A model generated the notes under the pieces. The model worked only from the letters and a program-made list of their open reading frames with translations. It did not search any database and had not been told where the DNA came from. A stretch of 37,608 bases of DNA from Chthoniobacterales bacterium (GTDB taxonomy: Bacteria > Verrucomicrobiota > Verrucomicrobiia > Chthoniobacterales > UBA10450): NCBI GenBank assembly GCA_013694595.1, contig JACDCC010000301.1, positions 1 through 37,608 of the forward strand, read 5' to 3'. The position numbers were made by a program, and so were the translations under genes. Each line of letters begins with the position of its first letter. The stretch's first letter is position 1. Of this stretch, positions 8,907 through 18,194 are shown piece by piece.

Positions 8907-10043
8907 ATGACCCCCATATCGAACGAGACGGAGCAACCGGCGCGGCGGAGTTGGTGGAAGCGACTGCTGCAGAGCGTCGATTGGTCGACTGTCGCGCTCG
9001 TCCTCGCGATGAAGGTGTTGCTGCTGTTGTTCGCGCTACAAAGCCTGGCCGCCCTTTGGAACGAGCATCTGCCGCCACAGGAAATGTGGAATCGGTGGGA
9101 CGCACCGCATTATCTGAACATTGCCGAGCACGGCTACAGGAACACGGAGGAACACGGTTTCTTGCTGGTGTTCTTCCCGTTGTATCCGTGGCTGATTCGG
9201 CTCGCTGCAGCGATCACGCGCAACTATTTCGCCGCGGCGATACTTGTCTCGACCTTCGCTTCGGTAGCCGCCGGGCTGCTGCTCCAGCGGCTCGCGCGGA
9301 TGGACTGGTCTCCCGCGGTGGCGCGGCAGGCGGTTTGGTTCTTCTTCATCTTTCCGACGAGCTACTTCCTGCATATCGGCTACACCGAGAGCCTTTTTCT
9401 CGCGCTCTCGATCGGGTGCTTCCTCGCGGCGCGAACCGGACACTGGACCTGGGTCGGGGTGCTCGGCGCGGGTGCTTGCCTCACGCGCATCAACGGCCTT
9501 CTGCTTGTGCTGCCGGCCGCGATCGAGGCGTGGCAGCAATATCGTGCGACTCGGCGCATCAATCTTCGCTGGCACTCGATCGCAGCGATGCCTTGCGGGT
9601 TCGCCGTTTATCTCTGGCTGAATTACCGCATCACCGGCAACTGGCTGGCGTTTCTTCAGATCCAGAAGGAGAACTTTTTCAAGGAGCTGATGTGGCCGTG
9701 GGTGAGCATCCTCGATTTGTGGAGCCGGATTCCGGAGGAGAATGCGATGACGGGCGTGCAGGAGTTCGCGTACGTGGTGCTGGGGCTTGCCTGCACGGTT
9801 TGGAGCTGGTTCCGCCTGCGCACGTCGTATGCGGTTTGGATAACGCTGAACTGGCTGCTCATCACGAGCACCTCTTTTGTGTTGAGCGTGCCGCGCTACA
9901 CGCTTGTGCTGTTCCCGATGTTTTTCCTGTTCGCCCGCGCCGGTGCCAGCCGGCAGCTATGGTTCGCGATGATCAGTGTGTGGTCGTTGCTATTCCTGGC
10001 ACTGTTCGTCAGCAGATACGTGCAGGGACCATGGGCGTTCTAG
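8907..10043 (+). CDS. PIG-V/mannosyltransferase-like integral membrane glycosyltransferase
   Basis: 378 aa, multi-TM; WNRWDAPHYLNIAEHGY...FFPLYPWLIRL and FPTSYFLHIGYTESLFLALSIGCFLAAR motifs typical of PIG-V-type transferases. Confidence 0.8.
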   Translation: MTPISNETEQPARRSWWKRLLQSVDWSTVALVLAMKVLLLLFALQSLAALWNEHLPPQEMWNRWDAPHYLNIAEHGYRNTEEHGFLLVFFPLYPWLIRLAAAITRNYFAAAILVSTFASVAAGLLLQRLARMDWSPAVARQAVWFFFIFPTSYFLHIGYTESLFLALSIGCFLAARTGHWTWVGVLGAGACLTRINGLLLVLPAAIEAWQQYRATRRINLRWHSIAAMPCGFAVYLWLNYRITGNWLAFLQIQKENFFKELMWPWVSILDLWSRIPEENAMTGVQEFAYVVLGLACTVWSWFRLRTSYAVWITLNWLLITSTSFVLSVPRYTLVLFPMFFLFARAGASRQLWFAMISVWSLLFLALFVSRYVQGPWAF

Positions 10044-10137
10044 GGGTTGTCCGCGCGTCCTAAGCAATTCGACAACATCCGGCCGAAATGGGACAAACGG
10101 TGCTGCGGCCAGTTGCTTTGGCGATGGTGGAGCGCTA

Positions 10138-10183
10138 GGTGCTGTTCACGAATTACGCGGTCCACAAATTCGCGAACAGCGCC
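10138..10183. repeat. Long imperfect inverted repeat (intergenic hairpin)
   Basis: GGTGCTGTTCACGAATT-acgcggtccaca-AATTCGCGAACAGCGCC; ~17-bp arms with one mismatch and one G.T pair, between two plus-strand genes. Confidence 0.6.
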
Positions 10184-10334
10184 CAAGGCGGATGCGACGC
10201 CACGCGCAGGGATCGCTGCCGAACCCCACCAGCCGAATCACCACAGTGTGGGGGCCGCCGCCGCAATTCACCCGGCCCGCGCGGTTGCGGGCAAAAGCTT
10301 GCGTCCCGGGCACGGCCGGAGTTGAAATGAGGCC

Positions 10335-11297
10335 ATGGACGAAACGGGGCGGAAGATCGAGATCTTTGAGCCGTTCGGCGGCGCGATCGAGCTGACGAAG
10401 CGGATTCTGTTTCAGCCGTTCGACTTCATGAAGTGGCTCGTGATCGGCTTCGCCGCGTTCCTGGCGGGGCTTGCTGATGGGACGCATGTTGGGCTCCCAG
10501 GGAACTTCGGCTTCGGCGATTTCAAAGGCGGCGCTTCCACAAGAAACCTTGAGGCGGTGCAGGAAGAGGCGATGTCGTGGTTGTTCACCGGGGTGCTGGC
10601 GGTGGTGATCGTCGCAGTGGTGGTGATGGTCGTGCTCTTCCTGTGGCTGGGGTCGCGTGGACGGTTCATGTTCGTCGACTGCATCGTGCGAAATCGCGGC
10701 GCGATCGCAGAGCCTTGGCGCGAATACCGACGCGAGGGAAACAGCCTCTTCCTGTTCTCTCTCGCTTCTACCGTTGCTTTCCTGCTGGCGTTGGCAGTGC
10801 TCGCGCTGCCCTTGTTGATTTCGTTCTTCCGGACCGGCGAGTTCAGCGATTTCGGCGCGTGGCAAATTGTCTATCTCGTCGTGATCGCCAGTCTCTTCAT
10901 GCTCGCGTGGATCGCGTGGGCGGTACTGGTTTGGTTTGCCGTGCCGGTGATGTATCGGCGGCGGTGCGGCGCGCTCGCCGCGCTGGGCGAGGTGGTGAAG
11001 CTGGTGGCTGCGCACCCGATTCCCTTCGTTCTGTTTGTGCTTTTCAGCGCCGTCTTGGTAATTGCGGGGGCGCTGGTGAGCTGCGCCCTCACTTGTGTCA
11101 CGTGTTGCATCGCCGCGCTCCCTTACATCGGGACCGTGATCCTGCTCCCGCTTTACATGTTTTATTACGCCTACACGCTGCTGTTCCTCCAGCAGTTCGG
11201 ACGCGACTCTGATGCCTGGGGCGGGCTGGCCGCGGAGCCGGCGTCTCCGCGGACGGACGAGCCGCCACTGTCCCAGCCGCCGCCGCTCCCGATGTAA
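10335..11297 (+). CDS. Conserved multi-pass membrane protein of unknown function
   Basis: 320 aa with several hydrophobic segments; MDETGRKIEIFEPFGGAIELTKRILFQPFDFMKWLVIGFAAFLAG. Confidence 0.75.
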   Translation: MDETGRKIEIFEPFGGAIELTKRILFQPFDFMKWLVIGFAAFLAGLADGTHVGLPGNFGFGDFKGGASTRNLEAVQEEAMSWLFTGVLAVVIVAVVVMVVLFLWLGSRGRFMFVDCIVRNRGAIAEPWREYRREGNSLFLFSLASTVAFLLALAVLALPLLISFFRTGEFSDFGAWQIVYLVVIASLFMLAWIAWAVLVWFAVPVMYRRRCGALAALGEVVKLVAAHPIPFVLFVLFSAVLVIAGALVSCALTCVTCCIAALPYIGTVILLPLYMFYYAYTLLFLQQFGRDSDAWGGLAAEPASPRTDEPPLSQPPPLPM

Positions 11298-11326
11298 GGA
11301 CTTCCTCCGCGCCACCAGGCGGGAAC

Positions 11327-11608
11327 TCATACCACGCGGTAGTCACATTGCGCGCGCTGCCATTGTTCCACAACTCGGCGTGGGAAAGGCGAGGTGGCCG
11401 CCGGCGAAGGAGGGGAGTCACTGGCTGCAGCAAGCTCTGCTCGTCCCACGACGTGCGGATCACCGTCAGATTGGGCGACGGCATGTGCGCGATCCGAAGT
11501 TTGCAGCGCCACACCTGCGGCCAATGCGCAGATGATGACTAGCAGCGAGAGCGCCTGCACCGCGACCTCCGCGGGGAATGGAGAATAAGCGCCGCGGCGT
11601 GCAGCCAT
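11327..11608 (-). CDS. Hypothetical single-TM small protein
   Basis: 93 aa MAARRGAYSPFPAEVAVQALSLLVIICALAAGVALQ...; weak, another minus frame (11098..11514) also looks partly coding. Confidence 0.3.
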   Translation of the reverse strand: MAARRGAYSPFPAEVAVQALSLLVIICALAAGVALQTSDRAHAVAQSDGDPHVVGRAELAAASDSPPSPAATSPFPRRVVEQWQRAQCDYRVV

Positions 11609-11614
11609 ACCGGT

Positions 11615-13819
11615 TCACACGCTCGCGAGAGGCGTGTCGCTTCGCTCCTGGATCACGTCTCGAATCTTCCGCGCGAGCGTTTGCGGCGTGAAGGGCTTCT
11701 GGAGCAGCTCAATTTCCGGATTGAGGATCCCGTGGTCGCTGATGTCATTGTCCGAATAGCCGGAGACGTACAGCACTTTCATGTCCGGCCGGACGGCCGA
11801 AAGCGTCGTCGCCAGTTCCTGGCCGTTCATGTGCGGCATGATGACGTCGGTAAGCAGCAGGTGGATCTCGCCATCGAATTCACCAGCCCTGGCGAGTGCC
11901 TCCCGCCCGTCGGAGGCGCACATAACGTTGTATCCTTGCTCCGAAAGCACATCGCAAATGAGATCCCGCACGATTTCTTCGTCCTCGACAACGAGCACCG
12001 TCTCGAAGTTCTGGGTTTTGTCGACCGGACCGCCGACCTGCTTGAGATCATCCGCGGGTGCCGCTTCCAGCGGCAGGAAAATGCGGAAGGTCGTCCCTTT
12101 CCCCGGCTCGCTATCAACGGAGATGCCGCCGCCGGTCTGACGCACAATGCCATAAACCATTGCGAGCCCCAGTCCCGTTCCTTTTCCGGGACCCTTCGTG
12201 GTAAAGAACGGCTCAAAAATGCGCGCCTTCGTCTCCTCGTCCATGCCTTCGCCGGTGTCCGTGACGGAAAGCTCCACGTAATCGCCCGCCGCGAGGGACA
12301 CCGAGATCTGCGGCGCGGTCCATTTGTCCAGCTGCACGTTCGCGGTGCGGATGGTGAGCTGCCCGCCAGTGGGCATGGCATCACGCGCATTGATGCCGAG
12401 GTTCAGCACTACCTGCTCCAGCTGGCTAGGATCGGCGAGCACACGGCCCACGGCAGCCTCGGGCAGGGTGCGGAGATCGAACCGTTCGCCGATCACACGG
12501 CGTAAGAGTTGTTCCATGTCGACCACGAGCTCGTTGAGGTCGATCACCTTCGGTTGCAACAGCTGCTTACGGCTGAAGGCGAGCAGTTGCTTCGTGAGGG
12601 TGGCCGCTTGTTCGCCCGCCTTTCGGATCAAATCAGCATGCTGCTTCCCTTGTGCGTCCGTGGAGGTGCGGGAGCTGATCAGCTCCGCGTAGCCGATGAT
12701 GGCCGTGAGCAGGTTGTTGAAATCATGCGCAACGCCACCCGCCAGGCGGCCGACGGCTTCCATCTTTTGCGAGTGGCGCAGTTCTTCCTCGCTTTTGCGG
12801 AGCGCCTCTTCGGTCACGCGGCGCTCCTCGATCTCACGGAAAAGGTTGTCGCGTTGCGAGAAGAACTTCTGGATCGTGCGGGCGAGCTCCCCGAACTCGG
12901 AGTTATCGTTGTACATCCGCTCGATCGGTTTGAGATCATCGCGTGTGAGGCTCTCCATGATCTGCCGCAGCGGGCGGCTGACCCAGCGAACAAGAGAGCT
13001 GGAGAGCAACAGCAGCAGGACGAGAGCAAAAAGAATAATCGAATAGCGGAGCCGCTGCCGCGAGCGGTTCAGCTCGCGTACCACCCGCGATTCGTTCCGG
13101 ACGACGAGCTGGGCGAGCGGCTTGCCATCCCACGCTGGCAGTGTGCGCGAGAAGGCCATCGAGCCGTTCTGCTCGTCGTTGTAATCTTCCGCGGCCGGGG
13201 AAGCAGGGAACACCAGGGAGATCGCTTCGTTGCCGGTGTTTTGCGCCATCTCTTTGACGACCTCCTTGCTCCAGAGCCGGGCGGCGAAGTAGTAACCGCG
13301 TGGCTGTTCCCGTCCGAAATCCCGGGAAGGGTGAATCGTGGCCCCCCGCACCTCCATGATCTTGTTGTCGGCTCCGACGTTGATGAAGAAGCTGACGAAC
13401 CGCTCCTGCGCGAAGAGCTGCGCGAAGGCGGACGGGGGCACCGGTACGTCGCCGAGGTCTTCCACGTTAAGATTCTCTTCCATGTAAATCCGGGTGCCAT
13501 CGAGGCGATAGATCCAGACAACGTTCGCCTGGAAGCTTTCCAGCGTCGGTTCATTGATGTTCTCCTGGAACCAGCGTTGATCGTTGCGCTCCAGCGCCTC
13601 GACCATCTGGTCCCACAAGGTGTGGTCCCGCACCAGCGTGTGGAGAGGCTCAGCGTGCCGCCTCCGGAACCTGTCGAACGATTCGTTCCGCTCGGCATAC
13701 CGATCCTCTGCGATGCGGCGGAATTTCGCGCGGTCGTAAGCCTGGAAAGCCCAGAGCCCAACCAGAAATGTCGCGATGACGGCGACGAGCAGGAGAGTGA
13801 TTTTTGTCTGAACTTTCAT
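11615..13819 (-). CDS. Hybrid sensor histidine kinase (CHASE4-like sensor, HAMP-like linker, HisKA, HATPase, C-terminal REC)
   Basis: Likely start MKVQTKITLLLVAVIATFLVG; GRLAGGVAHDFNNLLTAIIGYAELI H-box, NLGINARDAMPTGG N-box, DTGEGMDEETKARIFEPFFTTKGPGKGTGLGLAMVYGI, REC LLLTDVIMPHMNGQEL. Confidence 0.95.
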   Translation of the reverse strand: MKVQTKITLLLVAVIATFLVGLWAFQAYDRAKFRRIAEDRYAERNESFDRFRRRHAEPLHTLVRDHTLWDQMVEALERNDQRWFQENINEPTLESFQANVVWIYRLDGTRIYMEENLNVEDLGDVPVPPSAFAQLFAQERFVSFFINVGADNKIMEVRGATIHPSRDFGREQPRGYYFAARLWSKEVVKEMAQNTGNEAISLVFPASPAAEDYNDEQNGSMAFSRTLPAWDGKPLAQLVVRNESRVVRELNRSRQRLRYSIILFALVLLLLLSSSLVRWVSRPLRQIMESLTRDDLKPIERMYNDNSEFGELARTIQKFFSQRDNLFREIEERRVTEEALRKSEEELRHSQKMEAVGRLAGGVAHDFNNLLTAIIGYAELISSRTSTDAQGKQHADLIRKAGEQAATLTKQLLAFSRKQLLQPKVIDLNELVVDMEQLLRRVIGERFDLRTLPEAAVGRVLADPSQLEQVVLNLGINARDAMPTGGQLTIRTANVQLDKWTAPQISVSLAAGDYVELSVTDTGEGMDEETKARIFEPFFTTKGPGKGTGLGLAMVYGIVRQTGGGISVDSEPGKGTTFRIFLPLEAAPADDLKQVGGPVDKTQNFETVLVVEDEEIVRDLICDVLSEQGYNVMCASDGREALARAGEFDGEIHLLLTDVIMPHMNGQELATTLSAVRPDMKVLYVSGYSDNDISDHGILNPEIELLQKPFTPQTLARKIRDVIQERSDTPLASV

Positions 13820-13881
13820 CGCGCTCTCTACAGCTGCCTCCCGTCGCAGCACCAAGATGTCAGGACTCCCGTTTTACCAGT

Positions 13882-14871
13882 TTATTGGCTTAAATGTTCT
13901 TCACGGATAGCGACGATTTTCATGTCCTCACCGTTCGCGCGCACTGTCCAGAAATTCCGGGTTCGGCCTGACTTCGTCCCGTCTTTATTCCCGACGGTGT
14001 AATCGATCGTGAATTCGATGGTTGATTCGCCTTCCTTGCCTGACCCGGCGAAGTTCACGGGACCGACGATTCTGTATTTCCGCTTTGGCCAGCGCTTCAC
14101 ATAACCGCGGGTGTCGTTCACGACGAAATCCTGGCCAACGCGTCCGTGCTGAAAGTAATCGACAGGGAAGCTGTAGAACCATACCTGCAGGGCGATGTCG
14201 TCTGTCTCGCCGTCGCTGAGGTAGGTCTCCACGAAGCGTGTCACTCGCTCCGAGGTGAGTTCGGTGGGTGCTGGAGGCGCTTCTGCGGGCGGCTCCGGCA
14301 CGACGGGCAAGTCTGCCCAGGACCGTCCGCTCCTCTCCGCGAGTAACTCCGCCGCTGCTTCGGTGGTGCTGCTCGCTTCAGAGGCGGCGACGGTTTCAGC
14401 AGCTATGGTGGTCTCGGGCGCGCTGATCGTGGTTGTCGCGTCGGCCACGGTTGTGGTCTCCTGCTTCGCCGCATCGGCTTGTGTCGGCGCAGTCGATACG
14501 CCGATTGCGTCTGGGGCAGCTGCGCCGGGCTGCGCGTCCGCTGCGGGAGTGGCCTGTGGCTCCGTTGCGGCTACTGCCGCCGCGCTGGCAGAGCGGATTT
14601 GCAGTGACGCCACCGTTGGGCCGTCGATGGCGCCTGTCGGCTCGAAGCCTTTTCGCTTCTGATAGCGCTTGAGGGCGCCGGAGAGCTGCGGTGTCATTCG
14701 CCCATCGAGGTCGCCGAAGAAGAGGTTCCGCTTGCGTAGCTCGTCCTGGACCTCGCGAATGTCGCCGGCGCTGAGGGTGACAGCTCTACCGGGAGTCGCG
14801 GTAGCGTTCGCCAACAACGTGCCGGCCGCGAGCAGGAGCAGAACGCAAAGGGATCGGAGGGATGTGAGCAT
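13882..14871 (-). CDS. Secreted peptidoglycan-binding-domain protein
   Basis: Likely start MLTSLRSLCVLLLLAAGTLLANA; IREVQDELRKRNLFFGDLDGRMTPQLSGALKRYQKRKGFEPTGAIDGPTVASL is a PG_binding_1 repeat; Ala/Thr-rich linker; C-terminal domain unknown. Confidence 0.8.
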   Translation of the reverse strand: MLTSLRSLCVLLLLAAGTLLANATATPGRAVTLSAGDIREVQDELRKRNLFFGDLDGRMTPQLSGALKRYQKRKGFEPTGAIDGPTVASLQIRSASAAAVAATEPQATPAADAQPGAAAPDAIGVSTAPTQADAAKQETTTVADATTTISAPETTIAAETVAASEASSTTEAAAELLAERSGRSWADLPVVPEPPAEAPPAPTELTSERVTRFVETYLSDGETDDIALQVWFYSFPVDYFQHGRVGQDFVVNDTRGYVKRWPKRKYRIVGPVNFAGSGKEGESTIEFTIDYTVGNKDGTKSGRTRNFWTVRANGEDMKIVAIREEHLSQ

Positions 14872-14926
14872 GGTTGGACCGCACGAGAGAATGGTCTTCC
14901 GCGCGCACAGTAACTTCGTTCGCGCG

Positions 14927-17329
14927 TTATCCCGCGGTCGTGGCCCAGAAGGCGCGGAACGCATTTGGCCAGCTGCGGTTAAGCACGCTCTCACGCGCCT
15001 TGCGGCCCATCGCGAGCCTCTTTTCGGCATCCGAGGCGAGGAGGTGGACCGCTGCGGCGAAGTCCGGAACGTCCCGCGCCTTGGTGATTAGTCCGGTGAC
15101 GCCGTGTTCCACGAGCTCCTGCGGGCCCCCGGCGTCGGAGACGATGACGGGCAAACCTGACGCCTGCGCTTCGATGATCACATTTCCGAACGTGTCGGTG
15201 GTGCTCGGGAAGAGGAAGATGTCCGCAGAGGCGTAGGCGGTGGCAAGCTCCTCGCCTGCAAGGTAGCCGGTGAAGATCGCGTCAGGCACGCTCTCACCGA
15301 GAGCAGGGGCGTAAGGGCCGTCCCCGACAATGCAGAGTTGCAGGGCGGGTTCGCTCGCGCGCAGCTGTTCGTAGGCAGCCGAGAGGACGTCGAGGTCCTT
15401 CTCCTTCGAGACGCGGCCTGCATAGAGGAGACGAACAGTTTTAGGATCCGCGCCGAAGCGTCGCCAGAAAGAGGGGTCGCGGCGGTCCGGGTGGAACAAG
15501 GCGATGTCCAACCCGCGCGGCAGGATCTTCAGCTTGTCGGGATCAATGCCGCGATCGGCCCAGCTGCGGCGATATTGCTCCGAATTGATGTAAATCGTGT
15601 CCTGCTGCCCATAAAACCAATGCATGTAGGTCCAGGCGAGGCTCTCCAGATAGCTGTCCTCCGTCAGGATGCGGATGTACTCGGGAAAGTCGGTGTGATA
15701 AATCCCGCTGGTCCGGAGATTTAGCATCTTGGCCGCGAGCAACCCAGTGAGGCCGATCGGGCCTGGCGTGCTGATGATGATCTCGCTGAACTGCTCCCGC
15801 TGCACGTAATCCAAGATCTGCAAAATCGGCGGGAAACTCACCTTCTGGAGTTCGTACTCGGGCAGTTCAAACTCGCCGATGGGCCGGAAATTCTGCACGC
15901 GAAGGTCGCTGTTGCTCAGCTCGCCAACGGATGTTACCACCACCAAATCCTTGCCAGCCGCCTGCGCCGCGGCGGCCATTTTCCTTACCGTCGTGGAGAC
16001 GCCGTTCACGTCTTCAAGTGTGTCGGTAAACCACGCGCGCTTGTTGTTCTGGAGCGGCGGCGGAATTGAACCCGTGAGATCCAGGCAAACCCGGCGCAGC
16101 CACTCGCGCGAGGGCGCTTGGCTATGGAACCCGTAGATGTAAGGCGCCAGCACCACCAGAATCGGCGCAATCCCGCTCAACGCCTGAATGCTTTCGAGGA
16201 TGTTCCCGCTGCTGAGCTGCTTCACGAATTTCTCGAAAAGGCGAAACGCCAGCTGCTCCGAGACGAGATTTGCCATCAAGAATGTACGCCGCTCCGGCTC
16301 GCTAACGCCGCCGATTTCCTCAGCGAGCCGTGCCTTCACTTCCGGCTGCGCGAAGTAGCCGGAGAGCTCCTTCCAGAGCGAGACGTTGCCGGCCTTCGCG
16401 AGGTCGAAGATTTTCCCGGAGAGGACACCCTGCGCGATGAAATTCGCCTTCTCGCGGAGCGTGAACTCGGTCGGATCGCGCCCTTCCATGAATCGCGAAA
16501 ACATCGTCTCGAGCAAAGGCGCAGTTGGGCCGAGTCGTTTGTGGAAGCGGTCTTGGATGAACCGCGAAAGCGTGTTGTAAAAGCCGTGCGAAAGCGCGAG
16601 CGGCGTGCCTCCTTCGCCGTGCATGGTGCAATTTCCCGCGGCGAGGTGCGCCAGAAACTCAGCGGGCGAGGAGGCTGCCGGAGCTTCTGTGAAGGCGGAG
16701 GCGAGGAATTTGCCGCCGTGATCATCCGAGCCGGCGATCAGGATTTTCCGCCACGGCTCTGCGTGGGTCGGTGCGAGATCGTGGCGGTTCGCGAACTCGT
16801 CGATCTTCGCCGGCGTGAGGCCGGAGAGGATCTGCTGACCGAGCTGGCTGAGGAGCGCGTCGCGCAGGCCATTCACCCCCTCGAAGTGCTTGAAGAGGAG
16901 AATCAGACGCTCCAAGTGCGACGGCTCTAGCTTGCCGTTAATGCTGTAGAGCGGGTGGGCGACGGCGTGGGCGATGCCTTGTTGGTGCAAGTAACCCTGA
17001 AGCTCGAAGATGTTGTCTCGCAACGAGGCAATCTCCGCGTGATCAGCCTCTGAAATCCCCCAGACCAGCAGATGAATCTTGCACGGATCTTGCGGGAAAT
17101 AAGCAGTAACCTGCTCGCTGAGAAAAGTCTGTGGCAGATCAGCAATTTGCAGACAGCCGTCGATGGTATCGTGGTCGGTGAGCGTAACGAAATCCATCCC
17201 GGCACTTCGCAGTTGCTCGTAAACCTCGCGCGGATCGGAGTAGCTGTCGGGAATATCGAACCGCCGGAAGAGCCATTCCTCGGATCGCGCGCTAGACCGC
17301 GAATGAACATGGAGGTCGCAGCGAGTCAT
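14927..17329 (-). CDS. PHP-domain / GT4-like glycosyltransferase fusion protein
   Basis: Likely start MTRCDLHVHSRSS at 17329; PHP motifs CDLHVHS, LTDHDTIDG, HAVAHPLY, AGSDDHGG; C-terminal half VRLLYAGRVSKEKDLDVLSAAYEQL...LFPSTTDTFGNVIIEAQASGLPVIVSDAGGPQELVEHGVTGL is GT4-like. Confidence 0.9.
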   Translation of the reverse strand: MTRCDLHVHSRSSARSEEWLFRRFDIPDSYSDPREVYEQLRSAGMDFVTLTDHDTIDGCLQIADLPQTFLSEQVTAYFPQDPCKIHLLVWGISEADHAEIASLRDNIFELQGYLHQQGIAHAVAHPLYSINGKLEPSHLERLILLFKHFEGVNGLRDALLSQLGQQILSGLTPAKIDEFANRHDLAPTHAEPWRKILIAGSDDHGGKFLASAFTEAPAASSPAEFLAHLAAGNCTMHGEGGTPLALSHGFYNTLSRFIQDRFHKRLGPTAPLLETMFSRFMEGRDPTEFTLREKANFIAQGVLSGKIFDLAKAGNVSLWKELSGYFAQPEVKARLAEEIGGVSEPERRTFLMANLVSEQLAFRLFEKFVKQLSSGNILESIQALSGIAPILVVLAPYIYGFHSQAPSREWLRRVCLDLTGSIPPPLQNNKRAWFTDTLEDVNGVSTTVRKMAAAAQAAGKDLVVVTSVGELSNSDLRVQNFRPIGEFELPEYELQKVSFPPILQILDYVQREQFSEIIISTPGPIGLTGLLAAKMLNLRTSGIYHTDFPEYIRILTEDSYLESLAWTYMHWFYGQQDTIYINSEQYRRSWADRGIDPDKLKILPRGLDIALFHPDRRDPSFWRRFGADPKTVRLLYAGRVSKEKDLDVLSAAYEQLRASEPALQLCIVGDGPYAPALGESVPDAIFTGYLAGEELATAYASADIFLFPSTTDTFGNVIIEAQASGLPVIVSDAGGPQELVEHGVTGLITKARDVPDFAAAVHLLASDAEKRLAMGRKARESVLNRSWPNAFRAFWATTAG

Positions 17330-17333
17330 CCGG

Positions 17334-18146
17334 TCACTGCCTGGCCGCGGAGGCGCGACGCTCCGCAATCCAGTCGCGGTAGGTGGTCGCGATGCGGCTC
17401 TCCGCCTGTGCCCGTGCGATGCGGCTGATTTGGCGCCAGATTGCGGGATGTTGAAGGTCCGGCGGATGAACGCCGAGGCGGAGCAGCGGAGCATCGGCCA
17501 GCAGGCGCCCGAGCGTCGCATTCCAGCAAAGGCTCGTCGCCCGGCGCCATGCTTTGCTGACGCTATAGACAAGGGAACGCGCGGAAACGGTGTCGCCCGT
17601 CCGAAGATCGCAAACCTTCGTCAGGCGGGTCGTGTATTCCATCTCGGCGTCGGCGGCGGCGCGTTCGCCCCCGGGCCCGAGTAACCAGGCGGGAGCGATA
17701 AAGCCGCGCGGCTTCAGACCTGCCGCCGCGAATTGATCCCGCGCCTTCACAATTCGGCGCAGCGCCTCGTCGTAGGCCAGGTCGAAGAACTCGCCTTCGC
17801 CGCGCGTGTACCAGCGCGTCCAGGCACGGGCGCGCCATCCTTCCTTCGCCAAGGGCGGCCGCTGGTGAAAATAGCCGTGGATAACGACCTCGTGTCCGGA
17901 GGCTTCAAGGTCGCGCAGCCAGCGGACAAAATCCGGATCCGCCATCGACTCGCCCGTGCGGCGGTAGTTCGGCACCACCAGCAGTGAGCATCGGTTGACG
18001 CCTCCGCGCGCCAGCTCGCTGAGGATCTTCTCCGCTGCGGGCCGCGTGGGTGGCGCCACGTCGTGGACGGAGACGATCAGCGGCTTCTTATCCTGCTCGG
18101 CGGCCGCGGCAAAGATCGGAAAGGAAGTCGCTGTAGCGCCGGTCAC
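17334..18146 (-). CDS. DUF2334-type polysaccharide deacetylase-like protein
   Basis: PLIVSVHDVAPPTRPAAEKILSELARGGVNRCSLLVVPNYR...ASGHEVVIHGYFHQ...; stop is 4 nt from the PHP-GT start. Confidence 0.85.
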   Translation of the reverse strand: MTGATATSFPIFAAAAEQDKKPLIVSVHDVAPPTRPAAEKILSELARGGVNRCSLLVVPNYRRTGESMADPDFVRWLRDLEASGHEVVIHGYFHQRPPLAKEGWRARAWTRWYTRGEGEFFDLAYDEALRRIVKARDQFAAAGLKPRGFIAPAWLLGPGGERAAADAEMEYTTRLTKVCDLRTGDTVSARSLVYSVSKAWRRATSLCWNATLGRLLADAPLLRLGVHPPDLQHPAIWRQISRIARAQAESRIATTYRDWIAERRASAARQ

Positions 18147-18194
18147 GTCCCACTCTTCAGGTCGGCACCGGTCACAAACAAGCCGAAACGCGCT

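Noticed and set aside
8774-10063. 429-aa plus-strand ORF overlapping the PIG-V-like gene in another frame
   Set aside because: The 8907..10043 frame has family motifs and TM pattern; this frame has none.
10146-11330. 394-aa minus-strand ORF antisense to membrane protein gene
   Set aside because: Low-complexity His/Glu/Arg-rich shadow ORF; the opposite strand has a coherent multi-TM protein.
12509-14002. 497-aa plus-strand ORF across histidine kinase and PG-binding genes
   Set aside because: Antisense to two recognisable proteins, no recognisable domain, biased composition.
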